Part shown: positions 17,042 through 23,670 of the stretch, in pieces
Numbering within the stretch: the stretch's first letter is position 1
Layout of the letters: every line of letters starts with the position of its first letter
DNA from: DATCKG01 sp036562385
GTDB taxonomy: Bacteria > Bacillota > Sulfobacillia > Symbiobacteriales > Symbiobacteriaceae
Direction: 5' to 3'
Assembly (NCBI GenBank): GCA_036562385.1
Contig: DATCKG010000058.1
Span: forward strand, 1-23,670
Length of the DNA stretch: 23,670 bases
Position numbers and translations under genes: made by a program
Notes under the pieces: generated by a model
What the model saw: only the letters and a program-made list of their open reading frames with translations
Database searches by the model: none
What the model was told of the DNA's origin: nothing

Positions 17042-17941
17042 ATGAGCGAACAGGTTTCAGCCATCGTCGTGGCTGACGGCGGCGTCGATTTGCCGGAGGG
17101 TTATGCCGAACAGACGGGGCTGCGTGTGGTGCCCCTTGTGGTACATATGGGGTCCCGGTCGCTGCAAAGCGGCGTGGACATCACTCCGGCGGAGTTCTTT
17201 GCTCTGCTCCGCAACGCAGCGGAACTGCCCACCACCTCCCAGCCTTCGGTGGGCGACTACGTGGAGCTGTTCCGGGAAGCGGGACAGGCCGGACTGCCCA
17301 TCCTCTCCTATCACCTCTCCCGGGGTCTGAGCGGATCCATCCGCAGCGCGGAGATGGCGAAGCAGATGTTACCGGATCTGGACATCCGCTTGATCGACAC
17401 CGGGACCGTGTCGGTGGCCATGTCGATGCAGGTGATGGTCGCGGCGGAGATGGCCCGCCGGGGCGCAGACCCCGACGACATCATCGCCGAAACCCGGCGG
17501 ATCGGTGAAATGGCGGACCTGTTTTTTACCGTCGATAAGCTTGATTACCTGCGCAAGGGCGGTCGCATCGGCCGGGTGGCCGCGTATGTGGGGAATCTGC
17601 TGGGCATTCGTCCCATCGTCACCGTGGACAAGAGCACGGGCACCTATGTCGCCGCGGGACGGGGCCGGTCCTTCCGCCAGGCCATCCAGCGGATGGCGGA
17701 GATGGTGGTGGAGCGCATCGGCGAAGGCAACGAGGTGAGCCTGTTGGTGGTGCGGGGCGACTGCCCCGAGGAGGCGGACAGGCTGCTGGAAATGCTGAGA
17801 AACCGGCTGGTGGTGCGGCTGGCCGACGTGGTGTGGGTCAACCCGAGCCTGGGGGTGCACGTGGGACCGGATGCCCTGGGTGTGGCCTGTTATCCCGGCG
17901 TGCTGCCGGTGACGCTGCCCCGGTTAGCCATGGCGCTGTGA
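17042..17941 (+). CDS. DegV family (fatty-acid-binding) protein
   Basis: DegV/FakB-type proteins bind a fatty acid in a cytosolic EDD fold and can present it to the FakA kinase. The 299-aa product has the family layout: VVADGGVDLPEGYAEQTGLRVVPL at the start, LPTTSQPSVGDY, YHLSRGLSGSIRSAEMA, the DTGTVSVAMSMQV block, FFTVDKLDYLRKGGRIG and the IRPIVTVDKSTG strand. ATG 17042 is chosen because AAAGGAG lies 7 nt upstream; an ATG 6 nt earlier is too close to that site. No fakA-like DAK gene is next to it. A strong terminator follows, so it is monocistronic. Confidence 0.95.
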   Translation: MSEQVSAIVVADGGVDLPEGYAEQTGLRVVPLVVHMGSRSLQSGVDITPAEFFALLRNAAELPTTSQPSVGDYVELFREAGQAGLPILSYHLSRGLSGSIRSAEMAKQMLPDLDIRLIDTGTVSVAMSMQVMVAAEMARRGADPDDIIAETRRIGEMADLFFTVDKLDYLRKGGRIGRVAAYVGNLLGIRPIVTVDKSTGTYVAAGRGRSFRQAIQRMAEMVVERIGEGNEVSLLVVRGDCPEEADRLLEMLRNRLVVRLADVVWVNPSLGVHVGPDALGVACYPGVLPVTLPRLAMAL

Positions 17942-17943
17942 AG

Positions 17944-17983
17944 AAGGCGGGACACTCCCGCCGAAAAGGATGTCCCGCCTTTT
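17944..17983. terminator. Bidirectional intrinsic terminator (degV / molybdopterin oxidoreductase)
   Basis: AAGGCGGGACA (17944-17954) pairs with TGTCCCGCCTT (17971-17981) and ends in TTTT on the plus strand. The minus strand ends CCTTCTTC after the stem. It overlaps the 3' end of the next minus-strand gene's downstream region. Confidence 0.88.
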
Positions 17984-18552
17984 CAGTCGTCCCGGTAGCG
18001 CTGCTCCTTCCACGGATCGCCGTACATGTGGTAGCCCTGCTGCTCCCAGAAACCGGGCTTGTCCTCCGCCATCAGTTCGATGCCCGTCACCCACTTGGCG
18101 CTCTTCCAGAAGTAAAGGTGGGGCACCACCAGCCGCAGGGGCCAGCCGTGCTCCGGGGTGAGGTCCTCCCCGTTGCAGCGAAAGGCAAACAGCACATCGT
18201 CCCGCATCAGGTCCGCCAGCGGGAGGTTGGTGGTGAAGCCGCCTTCGGCGTGGATCATGGCATAACGGGCTTCCGGCTTGAGCCTGGCCAGGCGCAGCAC
18301 GTCCCGGGCCAGTACCCCTTCAAACTCGTTGTCCAAGCGGCTCCAGCGGGTGACGCAGTGGATGTCGCACGTCACCTTGGTGCGGGGCAGGCGCATGAAC
18401 TCCGGATACGTGAGGGTGACCTCCTGGTCCACCAACCCGAAAATGCGGAACCGCCACTGCTGCAGATCAATCTGAGGGACATCGCCGTAGTGCAGGACGG
18501 GCCATTTCTTCGTCAGTACCTGGCCCGGCGGGATGCGAGCCTCGGCATCCAA
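17983..18552 (-). CDS. Sulfite-oxidase-like molybdopterin oxidoreductase (YuiH-like)
   Basis: The product belongs to the oxidoreductase molybdopterin-binding family and resembles Bacillus YuiH. From TTG 18552 it is 189 aa and has no signal peptide or Tat motif, so it should be cytosolic. Visible landmarks are RIPPGQVLTKKWPVLHYGDVP at the start, CDIHCVTRWS with the probable Mo-ligand Cys66, the EGGFTTNLPLADL block and HGWPLRLVVPHLYFWKSAKW. TTG 18552 has AAAGGGG 8 nt upstream; TTG 18573 and GTG 18561 are alternatives. The family lacks the heme and dimerisation domains of true sulfite oxidase, as here. Its substrate is unknown. No molybdopterin synthesis gene is adjacent. Confidence 0.93.
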   Translation of the reverse strand: MDAEARIPPGQVLTKKWPVLHYGDVPQIDLQQWRFRIFGLVDQEVTLTYPEFMRLPRTKVTCDIHCVTRWSRLDNEFEGVLARDVLRLARLKPEARYAMIHAEGGFTTNLPLADLMRDDVLFAFRCNGEDLTPEHGWPLRLVVPHLYFWKSAKWVTGIELMAEDKPGFWEQQGYHMYGDPWKEQRYRDD

Positions 18553-18591
18553 TCCCCTCACCCCTTTCTGCAAATGGTTTCCATGACGTTA

Positions 18592-18617
18592 GTATCCCTC
18601 GGCAGCCACGGGGATAC
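18592..18617. repeat. Perfect 7-bp inverted repeat between divergent genes
   Basis: GTATCCC (18592-18598) and GGGATAC (18611-18617) are perfect inverted repeats with a 12-nt centre. They lie between the divergent molybdopterin oxidoreductase and thioesterase genes, so they could be an operator or a leader hairpin. No regulator family is recognised. Confidence 0.35.
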
Positions 18618-18693
18618 CGGCAGGAGATAAGGTGTGCACTGGACAAGAAGTAAAAGGATACCATGTCAACCCGTGGCGGGAGGCCAATCCGAT

Positions 18694-19122
18694 ATGCACG
18701 TTGCCATTACCGAGGTTCCCATTTCGTACGCGGACACCGACATGATGGGTGTCGTCTATCACGGTAGCTATATCCGCTGGCTGGAACTGGGCCGGGATCA
18801 ACTGGTGAAGGACGCTGGCTTCAGCTACCTGGAAATGGAGAAGCAGGGCTATCACGCCCCTGTGTATCACCTGGAGATCACGTACAAGAAGCCCCTTCGG
18901 CTTGGGGACCGGGCGTTTGTCAAGACGTGGGTGGAAGAGAATCACGGCGTCCGCACGGTCTACGGTTTTCAGATCGTCAACGGCGAAGGGGAAGTCTGCG
19001 CGGAGGGCTCCACCACCCACATCGTGGTAAGAAGGGAGAAAGACGGTACCTTCCGGCCGGTTTCATTTAAGAAGGCGTTTCCCGAGTGGTTTCAAAAGTA
19101 TGAGGAGATCAAGCGCAAATAA
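18694..19122 (+). CDS. YbgC/FadM-like acyl-CoA thioesterase (4HBT)
   Basis: This hot-dog fold enzyme hydrolyses acyl-CoA thioesters in the cytosol. The 142-aa product has the family signature SYADTDMMGVVYHGSYIRWLELGR, where Asp16 corresponds to the catalytic Asp and His23 follows. The central YHLEITYKKPLRLGDRAFV strand-helix block and the VCAEGSTTHIVV strand are also present. ATG 18694 has GGAGG 10 nt upstream; longer in-frame sequence upstream lacks a site. Length and motifs fit YbgC-type thioesterases. The natural acyl chain is unknown, and no tol-pal genes are nearby. Confidence 0.94.
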   Translation: MHVAITEVPISYADTDMMGVVYHGSYIRWLELGRDQLVKDAGFSYLEMEKQGYHAPVYHLEITYKKPLRLGDRAFVKTWVEENHGVRTVYGFQIVNGEGEVCAEGSTTHIVVRREKDGTFRPVSFKKAFPEWFQKYEEIKRK

Positions 19123-19130
19123 GCAAACGA

Positions 19131-19163
19131 GGGCCCATCTCCCCCTGCAGGGGAGATGGGCCC
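19131..19163. terminator. Shared hairpin terminator between convergent genes
   Basis: GGGCCCATCTCCCC (19131-19144) pairs perfectly with GGGGAGATGGGCCC (19150-19163) over a 5-nt loop. The T-runs are poor on both sides (TCGTTTGCTT on the minus strand), but the 14-bp stem lies just after the thioesterase stop and just after the cation ATPase stop. Confidence 0.8.
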
Positions 19164-19169
19164 GATCGC

Positions 19170-21371
19170 TTACGCAGCCGCCCTGACTTCCCTTTCCGAC
19201 CGGCTGCCCGCGTTGGACGCTGGATACGCCGGCCACAAGAGCCGGGAAGCGTTCAGGATGGCCAGGAGGGAGACTCCCACGTCCGCGAAGACCGCCGCCC
19301 ACATGTTGGCCATCCCCACGGCTGCCAGCAGCATGACCAGGAGCTTGACGCCCAGGGCAAAGCCGATGTTCTCCCAGACGATCCGCCGGGTCCGCCGGGC
19401 CACCCGAACCGCATCGGCAAGCCTGGCCGGATTGTCGTCCATGATGACCACGTCCGCCGCCTCGATGGCCGCATCGGAACCCAGGGCGCCCATGGCGACG
19501 CCCACGTCCGCCCGGGTCAGCACCGGTGCGTCGTTGATGCCGTCGCCCACGAAGGCCAGGGTCCCGCGGTCGTGCCCGGCCCGCTCCTGCACGATGCGCT
19601 CCACCTCCGCCACCTTCTGTTCCGGCAGGAGGTTGGCCTGGACCTGGTCCAGGCCGAGGGTCTGCACCACGTGCTCCGCCACACTCCTGTCGTCGCCGGT
19701 GAGCATCACTTGCCGGCGAACGCCCAGGGCCCGCAGATCCCGAATCGCTCCGGTGGCTTCGGTCTTGGGCTCGTCACGGATGACAATCCGCCCCGCCAGC
19801 TTGCCGCCGGCCGCCACCAGGACCACCGTACCCACAGCACCGGCCGCCTCCTCACAGGGGATCCCCTCCTGCCGGAGCCACTGGACACTGCCGAGGACCA
19901 CAGGGACATCCCCCACCCGGACCCGGACGCCCCGGCCCGCGAACTCCTCGTAGTCCGACACCAGATCCTCCCGCACCGGACGACCGTACGCCTCCCGGAT
20001 GGAGGCAGCAATGGGATGGCGGGAGAAAGCCTCCCCGTGGGCCGCCAGTTCGAGCACCTGCTCCCGGGTGAAGCCGTTGTAGGCAGTCACTTCGGTGACC
20101 CGGAAAACCCCTTGCGTAAGGGTCCCGGTCTTGTCCCAGACCACCGTATCCAGCCGGGCCAGCGCATCCAGGTAGTTGCCGCCCTTGATCAGTACCCCCC
20201 GGCGGGAAGCGGCCCCCAGCCCGCTGAAGTAGCTGAGGGGCACGGAGATCACCAGGGCGCAGGGACAGGAGATCACCAGCAGCACCAGCGCCCGGTGGAC
20301 CCACTCCGCAAAGCTGGCGCCAGGCAGGATCAGGGGCGGAATCACCGCCAGGGCCAGGGCGGAAAAGACCACCACCGGCGTGTAGTAGCGGGCAAAGCGC
20401 GTGATCAGCCGCTCCGTGGGCGCCTTCCGGGAAGCCGCCTCCTCCACCAGCTTCATGATGCGGGCGATGGACGACTCCCCGAAGGGGCGGATCACCCGCA
20501 GGGTGATCATGCTGCTGGTGTTGACGGAGCCGGCCAGGACGGTATCCCCCTCCTGCACCCGCCGGGGCCGCGACTCGCCGGTAAGTGCGGAGGTATCCAC
20601 GAATGTGGAACCCTGCACCAGCTCGCCGTCCAGGGGAACCCGCTCGCCGGGGAAAACCACGATCTCCTCGCCCACGGCCACGGCTTCCGGGGAGACCCGC
20701 TCCACCCGGCCGTTCCGACGGACGTTGGCGTGATCCGGCCGGACCGCCAGCAGCGCCCGGATGGACCGGCGGTTCCGATCCACCGCCCGGTTCTGGAAGT
20801 ATTCGCCCACTGCGTAAAAGAGCATGACCGCCACGGCTTCCGGCAGTTCGTGGATGGCGATCGCACCGAGGGTCGCGATGGTCATCAGGAAATTCTCATC
20901 GAAGAACTGGCCTTTCACCGCGTTGCGGATGGCATAGGCCACCACCCGGCGACCTACCAGGAAATAGGCCACCAGCATGATCCCATATTCGGCCAGGGCA
21001 AAAGGCGTATTGTGAAGCTGCGAATGGAAGAGGGTACCGACCAGGAAGAGGACTCCGGCGGCCACCAGTTCGGACCACGCCATCCGGCCCTCCTCCGCCT
21101 CCCCCTCCTCATCCGCATCCGCGGCCCGGATCCCCGCTGTCGCCGTGCCCTCCGCCAGCGCGGCCGCAGACCGGACGATGGTGACCCCCTTGTCCACGCT
21201 GTCGATCACCTGCTGCGCCAGGTCCACCTGATCAGCAGGCAGGTAGATCTGCCTGGTGGCAAAGCTGACCCTGGCCTCCTCGAGGCCTGCCCGTACCAGG
21301 GCATCCTCGATCTTGGCAGCACAATTGGCACAGTCCAGCCCTTCCACGGGCAGACCAACGATCTTCGCCAT
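19170..21371 (-). CDS. cadA: P1B-type heavy-metal ATPase (Zn/Cd/Pb exporter, CadA-like)
   Basis: This membrane pump exports Zn2+, Cd2+ or Pb2+. The 733-aa product has an N-terminal metal-binding domain with CANC (Cys14, Cys17), an acidic linker, eight membrane helices, the actuator TGES, the CPC ion motif (369-371), phosphorylated Asp413 in DKTGTLT, the HP locus SRHPIA, and GDGINDAP. The last helix pair contains DVGVSLLAILNASRLL; its Asp-x-Gly pattern marks the P1B-2 (Zn/Cd/Pb) class rather than copper pumps. ATG 21371 has GGGAGG about 9 nt upstream, overlapping the stop of the regulator, so the two form one operon. The exact metal among Zn, Cd and Pb is inferred. Confidence 0.95.
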   Translation of the reverse strand: MAKIVGLPVEGLDCANCAAKIEDALVRAGLEEARVSFATRQIYLPADQVDLAQQVIDSVDKGVTIVRSAAALAEGTATAGIRAADADEEGEAEEGRMAWSELVAAGVLFLVGTLFHSQLHNTPFALAEYGIMLVAYFLVGRRVVAYAIRNAVKGQFFDENFLMTIATLGAIAIHELPEAVAVMLFYAVGEYFQNRAVDRNRRSIRALLAVRPDHANVRRNGRVERVSPEAVAVGEEIVVFPGERVPLDGELVQGSTFVDTSALTGESRPRRVQEGDTVLAGSVNTSSMITLRVIRPFGESSIARIMKLVEEAASRKAPTERLITRFARYYTPVVVFSALALAVIPPLILPGASFAEWVHRALVLLVISCPCALVISVPLSYFSGLGAASRRGVLIKGGNYLDALARLDTVVWDKTGTLTQGVFRVTEVTAYNGFTREQVLELAAHGEAFSRHPIAASIREAYGRPVREDLVSDYEEFAGRGVRVRVGDVPVVLGSVQWLRQEGIPCEEAAGAVGTVVLVAAGGKLAGRIVIRDEPKTEATGAIRDLRALGVRRQVMLTGDDRSVAEHVVQTLGLDQVQANLLPEQKVAEVERIVQERAGHDRGTLAFVGDGINDAPVLTRADVGVAMGALGSDAAIEAADVVIMDDNPARLADAVRVARRTRRIVWENIGFALGVKLLVMLLAAVGMANMWAAVFADVGVSLLAILNASRLLWPAYPASNAGSRSEREVRAAA

Positions 21372-21375
21372 ACAG

Positions 21376-21741
21376 CTAGTCCTCCCGGTAGTGCTCCTGT
21401 GCCACCTGGATCAACCGGAGCACGTGATCATCCGACAGAGAATAGTAAACGTGCTTCCCTTCCCGCCGCGACTTTACCAGGCGCATGACCTTCAAGAGCC
21501 GCAGATGGTGGGAAACCGTGGGGAGCGTCAGATCCAGAACGGCCGCCAGTTCGTAAACGCACATCTCCTGCCCCGCCAGGAGGTAGACGATCTTCGTCCG
21601 GGTCTCATCGGCCAGGACGCGGAACAACTCGGAAAGCCCGGCCACCTCCAGAACGCGCTTGCGGTGTCGCTCAAGACTTTCCGGATCAATGTCATCGGTG
21701 GAGCAGATGTCCGGCGTCACATGGGGCTCGTCTGGCATCAT
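21376..21741 (-). CDS. ArsR/SmtB-family metal-responsive repressor
   Basis: This is the operon's metal sensor, a winged-helix dimer that leaves DNA when it binds metal. From ATG 21741 (GGAGG 8 nt upstream) it is 121 aa. The HTH is LTLPTVSHHLRLLK. The alpha-5 zinc site is complete: Asp104, His106, His117 and Glu120, the same spacing and numbering as in SmtB. Cys61 lies at the alpha-3 position (MCVYEL), but the second Cys of the CadC ELCVC motif is Tyr, and only one N-terminal Cys (Cys13) is present. It may therefore sense Zn (alpha-5 site) more than Cd/Pb (inference). A longer frame to 21819 overlaps the promoter and is rejected. Confidence 0.93.
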   Translation of the reverse strand: MMPDEPHVTPDICSTDDIDPESLERHRKRVLEVAGLSELFRVLADETRTKIVYLLAGQEMCVYELAAVLDLTLPTVSHHLRLLKVMRLVKSRREGKHVYYSLSDDHVLRLIQVAQEHYRED

Positions 21742-21767
21742 CCGAGTCGCCTCCCCATCGGTTTTTT

Positions 21768-21787
21768 GATTCGACAACCGTCTAATC
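21768..21787 (-). promoter_or_regulatory. Palindromic operator of the cad operon
   Basis: GATTCGAC (21768-21775) and GTCTAATC (21780-21787) form an inverted repeat (7 of 8 bp) around a 4-nt centre. It sits at the predicted transcription start, where an ArsR/SmtB repressor would block RNA polymerase. Confidence 0.6.
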
Positions 21788-21789
21788 GT

Positions 21790-21819
21790 ATGGTACGACC
21801 GGGAGGAAAGGTGTGTCAA
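21790..21819 (-). promoter_or_regulatory. cad operon promoter
   Basis: A perfect TTGACA (21819-21814) and TACCAT (21795-21790, 4/6) are 18 nt apart on the minus strand. Transcription would start near 21783, inside the operator. Confidence 0.7.
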
Positions 21820-21911
21820 GAACCAAATCCCGCGAGAGGATTATCCCAAGTGAATCCGGAAGTATGCACACATTGAATCTCCAAAGGAGCAAACAGAGGG
21901 AGGCAGTCAAC

Positions 21912-23498
21912 ATGCCGGCAGCGATTCGTTCCATGGTAGAGGAGTTGACCGCCGCCATCCGGGAGAAAGAGGTGGCGGCGTCCCACGCATACTGGCGCAT
22001 GGCCACCACCGGACGGCCCGAAGAGGCGGCTGCCGCCGCGGCGGCCGAAAAGGATCTCCGGCTGCTGCTTTCGGACCGGAACACCTTTGCAGCCCTGAAG
22101 GAAGCCCGGGCCCACCCCACCGGGGATCCGCTGCTGGACCGTCAGGTGGACCTGCTGTACCGGGCGCACCTGGAGAACCAACTTGACCCCGCGGTCATCG
22201 AGGACCTGGTGAACCGGGCCACCGAACTGGAGCAGATCTTCGCCAACCACCGGGGCGAGATCGACGGAAGGGCCGTGACCGACAACGAGATCCGGGAGAT
22301 CCTGGTCCGTTCGGACGACAGTCAGGAGCGGGAGAAGGCATGGCGGGCCTCCAAGCAGATCGGCCGCGAGGTGGCCTCCCGCCTGGTGGAACTGGTCCGG
22401 GCCCGGAATGAGGCGGCCCGGCAGTTGGGATTCCGCAACTACTACGAGATGCAGCTGGAGCTGCAGGAAATCCGGCGGGCCGACCTGTTTGGCCTGATGG
22501 CCGACCTCAAGGAACAGATGGACCGGCCCTTCATGGCGATGAAGCGAAAGCTGGATGAAGAGCTGGCCGCCCGGTTTCGCCTGCACCCGGCGGAGCTGCG
22601 CCCGTGGCACTACGTGGATCCGTTCTTCCAGGAGGCGCCGGCCACCGGCAGCATCGATCTGGACCCGGTCTTCGCGGGAAAGTCGCTGGAGCAGCTGGCC
22701 ATTCGCTTTTACGAGGGCATCGGATTGGACGTGCGGGACATCCTGAGCCGGTCCGACCTGTATGAGCGGCCTGGCAAGAATCAGCACGCGTTCTGCACGG
22801 ACCTGGACCGGGAGGGAGACATTCGGATCCTGGCCAACCTGAAGCCGAATGCGTACTGGATGAACACCCTGCTGCACGAACTGGGGCACGCGGTCTACGC
22901 CCAGTATGTGGACCGCAGCCTGCCGTGGCTCCTGCGGGAGGAAGCCCACATCAATACCACGGAGGCCGTGGCCATGTACTTCGGCCGCCTGGTGCGGGAT
23001 CCCCACTGGCTCCAGGTGATCGCGGAGGTCCCGGCGGCGGAGGCGGAGCGGATGGCAGAAGGGCTGAAGGCGGAACAGTCCCTGGCCATGCTGATCTTCG
23101 TCCGGTGGGCCATGGTGATGATCGAGTTCGAATCGCGGCTGTACGAGAACCCGGACCAGGACCTGAACCAGGTCTGGTGGACCCTGGTGCGGAATCTGCA
23201 GCTCATCAACCCGCCGGAGACCCTGAGCGGCTGCGAATGGGCCACCAAGATCCACCTGGTCATGGCCCCGGTGTACTACCACAACTACCTGATCGGCGAG
23301 GTGATGGCCTCGCACCTGAAGGCCCACATCGTCCGGGCCACGGGCAGCCCCTACATCGCCGACAATCCGGGTGTGGGGCAGTGGCTGCGGAAACGGTTCT
23401 TCCGCCCGGGCGCCCGTTATCCCTGGGACCGCCTGGTGCAGGAGGCCACCGGCGAGTCGCTCCATCCCCGGCACTTCATCGCCGAGTTTGTGGCCTGA
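21912..23498 (+). CDS. M2/M3-like zinc metallopeptidase (gluzincin)
   Basis: This is a cytosolic-looking zinc peptidase with no signal peptide. The 528-aa product has the HELGH active site (His322, Glu323, His326) and a third ligand Glu351 in TTEAVAM, the gluzincin pattern shared by oligopeptidase (M3) and ACE-like (M2) families. The helical lid region (about 20-230) and the LLREEAHINTTEAVAMYFGRL block resemble bacterial M2/M3 carboxypeptidase-like enzymes. ATG 21912 has GGGAGG 8 nt upstream. It is divergent from the cad operon. A group II intron end lies 33 nt past the stop, in the opposite direction. M2 versus M3 assignment needs a profile search; a peptidyl-dipeptidase role is inferred. 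Confidence 0.88.
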   Translation: MPAAIRSMVEELTAAIREKEVAASHAYWRMATTGRPEEAAAAAAAEKDLRLLLSDRNTFAALKEARAHPTGDPLLDRQVDLLYRAHLENQLDPAVIEDLVNRATELEQIFANHRGEIDGRAVTDNEIREILVRSDDSQEREKAWRASKQIGREVASRLVELVRARNEAARQLGFRNYYEMQLELQEIRRADLFGLMADLKEQMDRPFMAMKRKLDEELAARFRLHPAELRPWHYVDPFFQEAPATGSIDLDPVFAGKSLEQLAIRFYEGIGLDVRDILSRSDLYERPGKNQHAFCTDLDREGDIRILANLKPNAYWMNTLLHELGHAVYAQYVDRSLPWLLREEAHINTTEAVAMYFGRLVRDPHWLQVIAEVPAAEAERMAEGLKAEQSLAMLIFVRWAMVMIEFESRLYENPDQDLNQVWWTLVRNLQLINPPETLSGCEWATKIHLVMAPVYYHNYLIGEVMASHLKAHIVRATGSPYIADNPGVGQWLRKRFFRPGARYPWDRLVQEATGESLHPRHFIAEFVA

Positions 23499-23530
23499 GA
23501 GGCCACCCCTGGAAGCAGAAGGTTTGGCCA

Positions 23531-23670
23531 ATCGAGTAGGAGGGGGCGGTTAGCCCCCGTCCTCTCACACCACCGGACATGCGGGTCCGCATCCGGCGGT
23601 TCGCCAGGATTGACGGATTGCTTCGTAACATTCGGTTAGGCTTAGCAGCCCCTGGGCACGCCAGTAGGCG
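23531..23670 (-). mobile_element. 3' end of a group II intron (right edge, partial)
   Basis: On the minus strand the window ends with the 3' part of a group II intron. A domain V-like hairpin (23569-23600) has a 9-bp lower helix (ACCGCCGGA/TCCGGTGGT), a 2-nt bulge and a short upper helix TGCG/CGCA closed by GACC. A domain VI-like hairpin (GGGGGC/GCCCCC, 23542-23558) follows, then CTACTCGAT, the usual intron end, with its last base at 23531. A CGC in the lower helix may stand for the catalytic triad of class C introns (inference). The intron lies 33 nt after the metallopeptidase stop, antisense to it. The rest of the intron is outside the window. Confidence 0.7.
23565..23670 (-). CDS. C-terminal end of the intron-encoded reverse transcriptase/maturase (partial)
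   Basis: The minus-strand frame ending at TGA 23567-23565 is open to the window edge. It reads AYWRAQGLLSLTECYEAIRQ, then SWRTAGCGPACPVV. The first part resembles the C-terminal end of group II intron maturases (a WRxQGLxSLTE pattern). The last residues come from translation across domain V, as often seen in such annotations. Only 34 codons are visible, so the identification rests on the intron context. Confidence 0.55.
   Translation of the reverse strand, partial: AYWRAQGLLSLTECYEAIRQSWRTAGCGPACPVV

Noticed and set aside
19572..21488. 638-codon open frame on the plus strand
   Set aside because: It is antisense to the P1B-ATPase, which shows every family motif. Its composition (Gln, His, Arg, Pro) is typical of a shadow frame.
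21816..23531. 571-codon open frame on the minus strand
   Set aside because: It is antisense to the metallopeptidase with HELGH and rich in His, Gln and Pro; a shadow frame.

Overview
This window (about 23.7 kb) is high in GC, with strong AGGAGG-type ribosome binding sites and many GTG and TTG starts. It carries Firmicutes-type gene families: a YvyE/YigZ protein, DegV, a DUF47 protein, a CadC-like regulator with its P-type ATPase, and a LysM-M23 peptidase next to a class B PBP. The most likely source is the chromosome of a high-GC Firmicute such as a Symbiobacterium relative. That assignment is inferred from gene content and style, not from a database search. No rRNA, CRISPR array, prophage or complete insertion element was seen.

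Layout. Positions 1-800 (minus strand): a five-tRNA operon (Leu-CAG, Ile-GAT, initiator Met-CAT, Glu-CTC, Cys-GCA) with a good promoter and an intrinsic terminator. Just after it lies a striking 31-codon ORF for a Phe/Lys/Gly/Trp-rich cationic peptide. Positions 1143-6224 (minus strand): a DUF47/PhoU-like protein, a seven-helix membrane protein, a penicillin-binding protein 2-type transpeptidase, a LysM-M23 endopeptidase and a YigZ/IMPACT protein. The middle genes form a cell-wall cluster ending in an intrinsic terminator. Positions 6385-9583 (plus): an unrecognised protein, then a P2A calcium-type ATPase. Positions 9650-10536: a small membrane protein (minus) divergent from an Hsp20 chaperone (plus). 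Positions 10629-12889 (minus): feoA, feoB and a small Cys-rich zinc-ribbon gene, behind a near-consensus Fur box.

Positions 13254-15720 (plus): a two-component system with a seven-helix sensor, a GAF domain, a HisKA_3 kinase and a NarL-type regulator; the two genes overlap by 74 nt. Next come DedA (plus), a 60-aa unknown protein (minus) behind a long structured leader, DegV (plus), a YuiH-like molybdopterin oxidoreductase (minus) and a YbgC-like thioesterase (plus). Positions 19170-21741 (minus): a Zn/Cd/Pb-exporting P1B-ATPase and its ArsR/SmtB repressor, with a palindromic operator at the promoter. Positions 21912-23498 (plus): an M2/M3-like zinc metallopeptidase. From about 23531 to the right edge lies the 3' end of a group II intron on the minus strand (domains V and VI and the end of its maturase frame).

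The region is mostly housekeeping and stress/metal homeostasis: iron uptake, heavy-metal export, calcium pumping, envelope synthesis and a chaperone. Most convergent gene pairs share bidirectional terminators. The least explained parts are the 31-aa cationic peptide, the zinc-ribbon protein in the feo operon, the structured leader before the 60-aa gene, the seven-helix sensor, and the group II intron end.
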